A stretch of DNA of 64,000 bases from Streptomyces longhuiensis (lineage in GTDB: Bacteria; Actinomycetota; Actinomycetes; Streptomycetales; Streptomycetaceae). The notes under the pieces were generated by a model. The model had not been told where the DNA came from and ran no database searches. It worked only from the letters and a program-made list of their open reading frames with translations. This document shows positions 54,856 to 63,457 of this stretch, piece by piece. A program made the position numbers and the translations under genes. Positions within the stretch are counted from its first letter, which is position 1; every line of letters starts with the position of its first letter. Location of the stretch: assembly GCF_020616555.1 (NCBI RefSeq), contig NZ_CP085173.1, positions 9,626,001 through 9,690,000 on the forward strand, written 5' to 3'.

Positions 54856-55889
54856 GGTCCGCCTAACGGCGATGCCCTGGGGAGAGGTTGCGGGTCGTGC
54901 CTACCGCACGCTCGTTCCGCATATGCACGAACGGCTGGCCATGGCCTCACTCATGAGCGCGCCGGTGTCCAAGGCCCCCCTCCGTGAAAGCGCGGCATGC
55001 CAACCGAGGGTGCGCTACCGGGCTACCGGCGCAATTCGCTGACCTGCGAAACCGTGGCCGCGTCGCGTGGACTTCCCGGGCTGGGGCGTCAAGGTTCTCG
55101 GGTGAACTTTCGTACGCCGGCGTCTTCCGGCAGGTTCCCGGGATCGGGAACCTGCAAGACGGGCCCCGGATTCCCCGCCTCGGACACCAGTCGTAGAGCC
55201 GGTCATCCGACCGTCAGCCTCGGCGGCCTGTCCGGGTGGCTGAGCGCCCCGGACGGTGGACTCTGCGGTGGAGCAGGAATGTGATCATGAAGTCACATGA
55301 AGCACTTGCACGGCCATCGTGCTCGCGGAAGTGGAACCGCCCGGCGATTCGCGGGCGCGGGGAGTCGGGGGCAGTGCGACGGCGCCTGAGGAGGCATACA
55401 CGCAGGTAGTTGCAGGGCTGGGGCATCGTGGCGGCGGTGCTCTGCGCGGTCTGATCCGCCTGGAACTGGGCGGCGGTGCACGCGGCGATCCGCCGGTGAT
55501 CGACGGATACTGCGGACGGATCTTGACGCGCCCCGCAAGCGGCGGCACGCGATCACCGGATCTACTGACTTGTCACTGCCGGGCCCGCCAGGCCCCGTCT
55601 CGTCGATCAGGCCGGATCGGCGAGAGGCGTCGGGCGCGGTCAACTGGCAAGGCGGCCGGAACACCCGTGTCCGCTCGGCGCCGTCGCTCTCGGGCGTGCC
55701 GGAAGAGAGAGCCGCGCGCTGAGGCGGTCCGCGCCCCGCGCTGTCGGCTTGGCAGGGCTCCGGGACTATGAAACGCTCATTTCATGGCATATCTGTCTCG
55801 CATCGGCACATCGATCTCGAACGGTTGAGTCCGGCCGCCTGTCGGAAGTCCCCCGGATCCAGGCTCCCGTTCGGGAGTAAGGAACAGCC
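54856..55889. other. long intergenic region, no gene supported
   Basis: About 1 kb between the divergent STAS gene and the SBP56 gene. Frames on both strands are Arg/Gly/Pro-rich without motifs. It should contain promoters for both flanking genes. Confidence 0.4.
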
Positions 55890-57323
55890 ATGAGGGCGAC
55901 TGAGCACGCTCACGACCGCGACGACCACAGTAGTGACCCCACCTTGTACCGCACTCCGGCGGATGCCGTCGCCGCGCCCCCGGAGAAGTTCGCTTACGTC
56001 GTCGGTTTCGACCCGACCGCGCAGCGCGCGGACGCGTTGTTCACCGTCGGCGCCGACCCCGAATCCCCCGAGTACGGCCGCGTGATCTCCCACGCCGAAC
56101 TGCCCGGCCTGGGCAACGAACTGCACCACTTCGGCTGGAACGCCTGCTCGAGCGCGCTGGCCCATGCCGGTCATCATCACGCTGCGCGGCGCTATCTCAT
56201 CATCCCGGGACTGCGCTCCTCCCGTCTGCACATCTTTGACACCGGCCCCGATCCCGCCCGCCCGCGCCTGGTCAAGGTGGTTGAGTCCGAGGAGTTGGCC
56301 GCCAAGGCCGAATACTCACGTCCGCACACACTCCACTGCGGTCCCGAAGGGGTGTTCCTGTCCTGCCTGGGCGGCGCGGACGGTGCGGACGGGCCTGGTG
56401 GCGTCGCGCTGCTGGACCACGAAAGCTTCGAAGTGCTGCGCGCCTGGGAGAGTGACCGCGGACCGCAGCGGCTCGCCTACGACCTCTGGTGGCATCTGCG
56501 CCAGAACATCGCCGTGACCAGCGAGTGGGGCACCCCCTCGATGTACGAGGACGGCCTCGTCCCCGAACTGCTGCTGGATCGCCAGTACGGCCACTCGCTG
56601 CACTTCTGGGAGCTGGACTCCGGCCGGCACCTGCAGCGCGTCGATCTGGGGGACGAGAACCAGATGGTGCTGGAGCTGCGTCCCGCGCACGACCCTGAGG
56701 CAACGTGGGGGTTCGCACACGCCGTGGTCAACGTCGAGGACCTGTCGGCGTCGGTGTGGCTGTGGAACCGGGAGGGCGAGGACTTCGGGGTCCGCAAGGT
56801 GATCACCATCCCTGCCGAGCCCGCGCAAACGCAGGACCTGCCGCCCGCACTGCAGCCGTTCGGCGCCGTTCCCCCACTGATCACCGACATCGACCTGTCG
56901 GTGGACGACCGATGGCTGTACGTATCCACATGGGGAACCGGCGATCTGCACCAATACGACGTGAGCGACCCGTTCCATCCGAAGCAGACCGCGGCCGTGC
57001 GTCTTGGCGGCATCGTCAGCCGACAGCCGCATCCCGCCGAGCCGGACACTCCACTGACCGGCGGAGCGCAGATGGTCGAGCTCAGCCGCGATGGGCGGCG
57101 CGTGTATCTGACGAACTCCTTGTACAGCACCTGGGACGCGCAGTTCTATCCCGCAGGCATCGACCCGTGGATGGTCAAGCTCAACGCCGACACCTCGCAC
57201 GGCGGGCTCTCCGCCGACAGCCGCTTCTACCCGCACGGCCCGGACTTCCTGGGCCTGCACGTGCACCAGACGCGCCTGCAAGGCGGCGACGCCTCCTCGG
57301 ATTCGTACTGCTACCGCAGCTGA
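55890..57323 (+). CDS. selenium-binding protein 56 / methanethiol oxidase family
   Basis: 477 aa, full-length SBP56 beta-propeller: EKFAYVVGFDPTAQRADAL, GNELHHFGWNACSSALAHAG, RYLIIPGLRSSRLHIFDTGP, SRPHTLHCGPEGVFLSCLGG, TDIDLSVDDRWLYVSTWGTG and GGAQMVELSRDGRRVYLTNS. Bacterial members are copper-dependent methanethiol oxidases that release H2S, formaldehyde and H2O2. The conserved histidines of HTLHC and HVHQTR are present. ATG 55890 has AAGGAA. A ZIP metal transporter follows 190 bases downstream and may supply metal. Confidence 0.93.
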   Translation: MRATEHAHDRDDHSSDPTLYRTPADAVAAPPEKFAYVVGFDPTAQRADALFTVGADPESPEYGRVISHAELPGLGNELHHFGWNACSSALAHAGHHHAARRYLIIPGLRSSRLHIFDTGPDPARPRLVKVVESEELAAKAEYSRPHTLHCGPEGVFLSCLGGADGADGPGGVALLDHESFEVLRAWESDRGPQRLAYDLWWHLRQNIAVTSEWGTPSMYEDGLVPELLLDRQYGHSLHFWELDSGRHLQRVDLGDENQMVLELRPAHDPEATWGFAHAVVNVEDLSASVWLWNREGEDFGVRKVITIPAEPAQTQDLPPALQPFGAVPPLITDIDLSVDDRWLYVSTWGTGDLHQYDVSDPFHPKQTAAVRLGGIVSRQPHPAEPDTPLTGGAQMVELSRDGRRVYLTNSLYSTWDAQFYPAGIDPWMVKLNADTSHGGLSADSRFYPHGPDFLGLHVHQTRLQGGDASSDSYCYRS

Positions 57324-57516
57324 CCGCTTGTGCTCCGCGAGAGCCTGCTGAAGCTCGTGTTGCAACCGACTCGGCTCGTGGGCCGCCATGTGCGGAGTGC
57401 GCCGAGGATTTGGCGGCACATACCGGCGCAGCGGCGGGTCGCATCCGAGCACATCCGACGGATCCGGTTAGCCCGGGCCCCGCGCACGTAAGCCGCCACC
57501 CTCGGAGGGAGGGGAG

Positions 57517-58284
57517 ATGTCCTCCGTGCTCTACGCAGCAGGCGGGCGCACTATCGACGCAACCGGGTGGCAGTTGCCCTCCACCGAAAGGCTGGCGGCT
57601 GTGGTGCTGGTGGCTGTGGCCACTGTGGTGGGCGCCTGGCTGGCACGGCGCGGATCCGGCCGGTCGGCGCTTCTGCTGGCCGCCGCGTCAGGGATATTGC
57701 TGATCATTGCGGTTCTCGATCTTCTGCCCGACGCGTGGGACGAGGCCCATGAGGCCGGCGTGCCGCTGTGGGTGGTGCCGGTCACCGCGCTCGCCTCGTG
57801 CGGGGTGATGGGTGCGGTGGTCCGTATCGGCTGCCCGTGCAAGCCAGGTCGTGCGGGCGGCGTGGGCGCGGCATCAGGACTTGCTCTGCACCGCTTCCTC
57901 GAGGGGTCGACCCTTGCGCTGACCGCCTCGGTCGCCGTGGTGGCGGCGCTCCTCGCGCACGCGGCCAGCGAGGGCCTGGCAATGGCCGCTCTGCTGGGGG
58001 TGCAACCGAGGCGGCGCGTGGCTCCGTGGATCGGGCTGGCCTGCTTGAGCCTGGTCGCAGGGGCCTTCGTGGCGAGCGCTTTGCCCCTTCCGGACGGCAT
58101 CATGCCGCTGCTGCACGCCTTCGTCGGCGGCGTACTCGCGCAGGCGGCGTGGGTGGCGCTCACACTCGCCCATCAGCAGCGGCCCGCGGACCGGCGAGTT
58201 CTCGGGGTCCCGGCTGCTTTGGCGATGACTCTCGCGGCTGTCCTCACCGCGCTCTTCGTCCTTGTCGGGACAGTCAACCGCTGA
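57517..58284 (+). CDS. ZIP-family metal transporter
   Basis: 255 aa, about eight transmembrane helices. The paired metal sites of ZIP carriers are present: LALHRFLEGSTLALT in one helix and LAHAASEGLAMAALL in the next (His and Glu ligands). Probably zinc or another divalent cation across the plasma membrane. ATG 57517 follows GGGAGGGGAG. A cysteine pair (GCPCKPG) lies in the preceding loop. Likely transcribed with the SBP56 gene. Confidence 0.88.
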   Translation: MSSVLYAAGGRTIDATGWQLPSTERLAAVVLVAVATVVGAWLARRGSGRSALLLAAASGILLIIAVLDLLPDAWDEAHEAGVPLWVVPVTALASCGVMGAVVRIGCPCKPGRAGGVGAASGLALHRFLEGSTLALTASVAVVAALLAHAASEGLAMAALLGVQPRRRVAPWIGLACLSLVAGAFVASALPLPDGIMPLLHAFVGGVLAQAAWVALTLAHQQRPADRRVLGVPAALAMTLAAVLTALFVLVGTVNR

Positions 58285-58904
58285 ATGCGACCTGTCACAC
58301 GAGGATGATGAAGGTAGCGGGAACCAGCGGGCACGGCTGTGCGGCTCTCTGCCTCCGGCCCGCGAGGTGCGCAGACCGGCATGGAGGCAGAACACATGTG
58401 CTCGCAGACCAGACCTGTCCTTCCCAACGTCCATACTGACTGCAGGCACCTGCGCGCTGACCGCCTGCCCACGACGTCAGACCACGCCGATCTCAGGTGC
58501 GGTCGAACCCTGGCGGCTCCCGCCCGGGACAGCTGCAGCCCGCACACTGCCCGTACCCGTGCCGAAGTACACAAAGAAGCACCAGGACACGGCGGTTGTA
58601 CCTTCCTCCGTCCAACCGGGCCAGGCCATTTCCGGGGTCCACGATTGGCCCAGTCGACATGCGATCCGTGCTGCGCGGTCCTAGCGTCTCCTCAGGACGT
58701 CTGCCCCGACGTACCTACGGCCCCGCGCTCCACGCCAACCGCGCGCGGGGCCGCACCCCCTCAGCGGGCGGTCAAATGCGCCGTTGTCGGTGATTCCCGT
58801 AGCGTCCATTGGCGTCTTTGGTGCGCCGTTGTCTGACAGGGGGTCACTTTCGGTGAACGTGTCGTACAGGCGGCATTTGAGCGCGGTCGCCTTGTGGTCC
58901 AGAA
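58285..58904. other. intergenic, no gene seen
   Basis: About 620 bases. Frames are low-quality on both strands; no motif, no strong hairpin noted. Confidence 0.4.
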
Positions 58905-59039
58905 CTACCGCAGACGGCACTCGGTGCCCTGCTCGATACGGGAGATCGCGGCCTGTCCGGTTCCGGCAAGGGGGGCGAGCTGGGCCTGTGTCAGGCCGTG
59001 CGCCTTGCGCCAGCCGTAGATGAGTTCGGTGGTGTTCAC
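58905..59039 (-). pseudogene. XRE-family helix-turn-helix fragment
   Basis: GTG 59039 opens NTTELIYGWRKAHGLTQAQL then GTGQAAISRIEQGTECRL and an early stop: 44 residues, the HTH only, while relatives run to about 70-100 aa. The start overlaps the end of the Uma2 remnant by four bases (GTGA), an old operon. Either a minimal regulator or, more likely, truncated. Confidence 0.55.
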
Positions 59040-59400
59040 TGCCCGTCCTTGGTGTAGCGGGGCAGGGCGCCGGTGTCGATCTTCCATCCCTCGATGGTGA
59101 TCAGGTCGCCGTACCGGTAGTGGTGTTGGTTCTCATCCACGGTGCGCCCCATGTGAGTCGAGATGCCCGAGTAATGCATGGCAGTGCCGTCGTCGCGGGA
59201 GTCCACGGTGTCTTGGGGGATGCCCATGAGGGGACAGCCGGCGACCATGTCCTGGTAGTCGTTCGAGGAGTTCCACCGGGAGACGATCTCGACGACGAGA
59301 TCCACCGTTCGCGGGTCGAGGGATTCGCAGGAGGCGAGATCGCCGCTTTCGACGGTGCCCCCATATTCGTATTTGCCTGTTACGTGCCGAAGGGGGCTCT
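59036..59400 (-). pseudogene. Uma2-family (DUF820) nuclease-like remnant
   Basis: C-terminal part of a Uma2 protein: VDLVVEIVSRWNSSNDYQDM, AGCPLMGIPQ, HHYRYGDLITIEGWKIDTGA, LPRYT. The upstream frame (GTVESGDLASCESLDPRT) is still readable to about 59400, but the N-terminal ~80 residues are missing, and the region after MGIPQ differs from the usual YVIVD pattern, suggesting a small indel. PD-(D/E)XK fold family of unknown role, abundant in actinomycetes next to XRE regulators. Confidence 0.6.
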
Positions 59401-59704
59401 GGTGTCGCGCGGACGGGTGGTGGGGCGGGGTGCCCGGGGGGCTGGAAACCGCTTGCGCCGTGATGTCCTGAGGCTGGGTGTACTCGCCCGCGAACGGGGC
59501 GTTGGGGCCTGTCGGGTTGGGTGAGTACTACAGGCGACCGTTACGGAAATGTCCCGATATGGAAACACGAAACGGTGCAACTCGTCTTGGGCTGGGCGGG
59601 CGGTCAATCTCTGGGTTCTCGGCATCAGCCGGGATCCGCACACCGCCCGCCCCGGGCCACTCCACGCTGGTCGGGGGCGGGCTCGTACCTCAAGGGGAGC
59701 CTTC

Positions 59705-60400
59705 GTGTCTTCTCGTTCTATCCGTCGTATCGCCGCTGCCGCAGTCGCGGCGGGCGCCGCCGTGGGTGCGGCTGCCCTGCCGGCCTCCGCACAGTCCGGC
59801 CCTCACCACGCCGCTCCGTACCGGTCGGGTGTGGTGATCAGTGGTGTGCAGTACGACTCGCCGGGCTTCGACGACCGTTCCAACTACTCCCTGAACCGGG
59901 AGTGGATCGACGTCACCAACACCTCACGTCGCAGTGTGAACCTGGACGGCTGGAGGCTGTCGGACGAGGACGGCCACACCTACGCGTTCCGCCACTACCG
60001 CCTGGGCGGCGGCGCCACTGTCCGTGTCCACACGGGCATCGGCCGCGACACCTACCGTGACGTCTACCAGGACCGCCGCAACTACGTGTGGGACAACCGC
60101 TCCGACACCGCCACGCTGCGCAACGACGACGGCCGATTCGTGGACGAGGTCTCCTGGGGCGGCCGTCACTTCCGTGACCGTGACGGTTGGCGCTGGGATG
60201 CCTTCGGTGGCCGTCACTTCGGTGACCGTGACGGTTCGCGTTGGGGTGACCTCGGTGGCCGTCACCACCGTGACCGCGACGGACAGCACCGCAGCGGCGG
60301 CCAGGGCGGCCAGCACCAGGGTGGTCAGGGCCAGAGTGGTAGCCAAGGCAGCGGGCAGGGTGGCCAACATCAGAGTGGTCAGGGCGGTGGCCACCACTGA
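59705..60400 (+). CDS. secreted lamin-tail-domain protein with Gly/His-rich tail
   Basis: 231 aa. Signal peptide (RRIAAAAVAAGAAVGAAALP, ASA cleavage). Lamin-tail (LTD) Ig-like domain at residues ~45-150: VVISGVQYDSPGFDD, REWIDVTNTSRRSVNLDGWR, YAFRHYRLGGGATVRVHTG, YVWDNRSDTATLRNDDGRFV. Then imperfect repeats of GGRHFRDRDG type (three copies) and a Gln/Gly/His-rich end. LTD domains bind DNA or surfaces and occur with extracellular nucleases. GTG 59705 has AAGGGGAG upstream. Confidence 0.88.
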   Translation: MSSRSIRRIAAAAVAAGAAVGAAALPASAQSGPHHAAPYRSGVVISGVQYDSPGFDDRSNYSLNREWIDVTNTSRRSVNLDGWRLSDEDGHTYAFRHYRLGGGATVRVHTGIGRDTYRDVYQDRRNYVWDNRSDTATLRNDDGRFVDEVSWGGRHFRDRDGWRWDAFGGRHFGDRDGSRWGDLGGRHHRDRDGQHRSGGQGGQHQGGQGQSGSQGSGQGGQHQSGQGGGHH

Positions 60401-60805
60401 CCCCGGCTCGCGGGTGACTGAACGGCCGGTCGTCGGCTGAGTGCTGCTTGGCGGCGTGCAGTGGCTCATTCGGCCACTGCGCGCCGCCGACGTATAGGAC
60501 GGGCGTGTACCGGGACTGCCGCAGCGCCGGCGCCCGCCCCAGGTCGAACCGCCCGCTCTCCCCTCGAGGAGTTGGCGGACGCATGGCCGGCCCCGGCTGC
60601 CAGTCACCAGCGAGGCCCCGCGACGACATCGCTCTGGCCGTCATTCGTCTGTGACGCTGCGAGAGCAGAGGTGCGACGCCGGTGCAGCTCAGAGCCATCG
60701 GCGGCTTTCTCTGCGAGCGGCACACGATGGCCGCATCGCCCCGTCGTGCACGGTGGCAGCCACTGCGGCCGTCCCTGCGCTGTTGCGAAGGGGAGCGGCC
60801 CTGCG
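60401..60805. other. intergenic
   Basis: About 400 bases before the fusion gene. The fusion frame stays open through it (to 60461), but that part is Arg/Ser/Ala-rich and not conserved, so it is taken as leader and promoter. Confidence 0.4.
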
Positions 60806-63457
60806 TTGGAATCAAGTGTGAGGCTCTTCGGCGGTGCCGTGTCGGCTGGTCGCCCCGCTCCGGGCACAGGGCCCGGCCACAAGGGGCTCAAGAACGATGC
60901 TCTGGGCATGTTCTCCTCGGTTGTCATGGGCCTGGCCTCCACCGGCCCGGCGTACAGCCTCGCCGCCACGCTGGGCATCATCGTGGCCGGAGTCGGATTG
61001 CAGGCTCCGATCGTCACCATGCTGGCTTTCGTCCCGATGCTGCTGGTCGCGTACGCCTTCCGGGAGCTCAACGCGAGCAACGCCGACTGCGGGACGACCT
61101 TCACCTGGGCCACCCGCGCCTTCGGACCGCGCACCGGCTGGATGGGCGGCTGGGGTCTCATCGTCGCCAACATCATCGTCATGGCCAGCCTCGCGCAGAT
61201 CGCCGCTGCCTACGGCTTCCGGTTGATGGGCCTGGACGCACTGGCGGAAAACCGGCTGTGGACCACCGCGGCAGGCGTCGTCTGGATCGCTGTGCTGACA
61301 GTGATCTGCTACGTCGGCATCTCGTTCTCGGCGGCTGTACAGCGCTGGCTGCTGTGCCTGGAAGTGACGATGCTGATCCTGCTCGCCGTCGCCGCGCTGG
61401 TCAGGGTGTACACCAGCCCTCCGCCGACGGCGATCCATGTGTCGGTGTCCTGGTTCAACCCCTTCGCGGTGCCCTCGGTGACGGCCATGACCTCGGGCAT
61501 CCTCGCGGGGGTCTTCATCTACTGGGGCTGGGACACCGCGTTCTCGGTCAACGAGGAAACCGTCGACAGCACGCGCATCCCGGGCCGTGCCGCGGTCTTG
61601 TCCACCGTGCTGCTCCTGGTCATGTACGGACTGGTGTCCACGTCGGCGCAGGCGTTCGCGGGGGTCGGCACCTCGGGCATCGGACTCGGCAACGCGGACA
61701 ACGCGGACGATGTGTTCTCCGGGCTGGGTGAGGCCGTGTTCGGGAGCCAGGGCACGGGGCTGTTCCTGTCGAGACTGCTGATCCTGATGGTGCTGACCTC
61801 CGCGTTGGCCTCCGCCCAGACCACCATCCTGCCCCTGGCCAGGACTGTCTTCTCCATGGCGGTCCACAAGGCCGTGCCTTCTCGGTTCGCCCGGGTCCAC
61901 CGCAGGTTTCTCACCCCCACCTGGGGGACCATCGGCATGGGAGCGGCCTCGATCGCCCTGTTCGTCCTGCTGGCCTCGCTCAGCGAGAACGTCCTGGCCG
62001 ACTCGATCGACTCGGTCGGTCTCGCGATCGCGTTCCAGTACGGACTGACCGGCTTCGCCTGCGTCTGGTACCACCGCAAGATCCTCACCCGCAGCGTCAA
62101 GGATCTGGTCTTCAAGGGTGTGCTACCGGGGCTCGGCGCGCTGTTCATGCTCTTGCTGTTCCTCTATGCCACCTTCGTCGTCTACGCGGATCCCCGGTAC
62201 GGCACGACCGCCGTCGACCTGCCGCTGATCGGCAGGACGGGCGGGGTCACCGTCCTGGGCCTGGGCGCCCTGCTGATCGGTTTCCTGCTGATGCCGGTGG
62301 TCACCCGTGGCCACAGCGTGGCCCTCAAGCTCCAGAGGAGTCTGCTTCCACGCCGCCTGCCGCCGCACGCCGCCGTCGACTCGGCGAGCCGCTACCTGCC
62401 CGCCGACAGCGGGTCCGGGGTGGGCGGCGACTGGTACGACGTCATCCCTCTCTCCGGTACCCGGGTCGGCCTGGTCGTCGGGGATGTGCTCGGTCACGGC
62501 ATACGCGCCGCGGCCACCGTGGGACGCCTGCGCACGGGGGTGCGCGTCCTGGCCCGGCTGGACCTGAGCCCGGACGAGCTGCTGTCCCGTCTGGCCGACC
62601 TGGTCGAGCAGACCACGCACGAGGACGAAACCGGCCGCGGCCCGGGCCACCTGAAAGCGCACGCCGACGCGGCTCTGGGCGTGAGCTGCCTGTACGCGGT
62701 GTACGACCCCGTCTCGGGGGAGTGCAGCATGGCGCGAGCCGGGGAGCCGGTGCTGGCGCTCGTCGAACCGCACACGGGCGTCGTCGACTATCCGCAACTG
62801 CCGCCTGGACCGCCGCTGGGAATCGGCGGCCTGCCCTACCAGAGCACGGAACTGGAACTCGCGCCGGGCACTGTTGTCGCCCTCTTCACAAACGGCTTCC
62901 TCCAGGCGGCCGACGACCGCGAAGCCGGGCTCGCGAAGCTCTCACAGGTCCTCTGCGACGACCGAAGATCCCTGGAAGAGCTGTGCGACCGGGCGGTGTC
63001 CACCATGCTGCCCGGGGCGGTGGACGTGGACGCGACGATGCTCCTGGTCCGCACGCGCCTGCTCGCCCAAAATCGGTTCGCCCAATGGGCACTGGCCCCG
63101 GACCCGGCGGCCGTGGCCACCATCCGCTCCGCCGTCGGGAAGCAGCTCGGCGACTGGGGGCTGGACGACGTGGCGTTCACCACGGAGCTCATCGTCAGCG
63201 AACTGGTCACCAACGCCATCCGCTACGCACGTGGCGGCCCGATCCAGGTGCGCCTGATTCGCGACCGGACCCTGACCTGCGAGGTGTCCGACACCGGCCA
63301 CACCGCGCCCAATCTGCGGCACGCCGCGAGCGACGACGAGGGAGGCCGGGGCCTGTTCATCATCGCCCAGATGACCCACCACTGGGGCACGCGCTACACG
63401 TCCACCGGCAAGACCATCTGGACCGAGCAGGACCTACCGCAGCCGGACCGCCAGTAG
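60806..63457 (+). CDS. APC permease - SpoIIE PP2C phosphatase - RsbW-like ATPase fusion
   Basis: One uninterrupted frame, 883 aa from TTG 60806 (AAGGGGAG upstream; GTG 60818 alternative). Residues ~30-505: amino-acid/polyamine permease with about 12 helices (SSVVMGLASTGPAYSLAATL; DCGTTFTWATRAFGPRTGWM; FIYWGWDTAFSVNEET). Residues ~508-755: SpoIIE-type PP2C (KLQRSLLPRRLP, GVGGDWYDVIPL, VVGDVLGHGIRAAATVGRLR). Residues ~756-883: HATPase_c (TELIVSELVTNAIRYARGG, CEVSDTGHTAP, DDEGGRGLFIIAQM). The PP2C has FTNG where TDG is usual. Predicted membrane sensor-transporter acting on anti-sigma/antagonist pathways. Confidence 0.92.
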   Translation: MESSVRLFGGAVSAGRPAPGTGPGHKGLKNDALGMFSSVVMGLASTGPAYSLAATLGIIVAGVGLQAPIVTMLAFVPMLLVAYAFRELNASNADCGTTFTWATRAFGPRTGWMGGWGLIVANIIVMASLAQIAAAYGFRLMGLDALAENRLWTTAAGVVWIAVLTVICYVGISFSAAVQRWLLCLEVTMLILLAVAALVRVYTSPPPTAIHVSVSWFNPFAVPSVTAMTSGILAGVFIYWGWDTAFSVNEETVDSTRIPGRAAVLSTVLLLVMYGLVSTSAQAFAGVGTSGIGLGNADNADDVFSGLGEAVFGSQGTGLFLSRLLILMVLTSALASAQTTILPLARTVFSMAVHKAVPSRFARVHRRFLTPTWGTIGMGAASIALFVLLASLSENVLADSIDSVGLAIAFQYGLTGFACVWYHRKILTRSVKDLVFKGVLPGLGALFMLLLFLYATFVVYADPRYGTTAVDLPLIGRTGGVTVLGLGALLIGFLLMPVVTRGHSVALKLQRSLLPRRLPPHAAVDSASRYLPADSGSGVGGDWYDVIPLSGTRVGLVVGDVLGHGIRAAATVGRLRTGVRVLARLDLSPDELLSRLADLVEQTTHEDETGRGPGHLKAHADAALGVSCLYAVYDPVSGECSMARAGEPVLALVEPHTGVVDYPQLPPGPPLGIGGLPYQSTELELAPGTVVALFTNGFLQAADDREAGLAKLSQVLCDDRRSLEELCDRAVSTMLPGAVDVDATMLLVRTRLLAQNRFAQWALAPDPAAVATIRSAVGKQLGDWGLDDVAFTTELIVSELVTNAIRYARGGPIQVRLIRDRTLTCEVSDTGHTAPNLRHAASDDEGGRGLFIIAQMTHHWGTRYTSTGKTIWTEQDLPQPDRQ

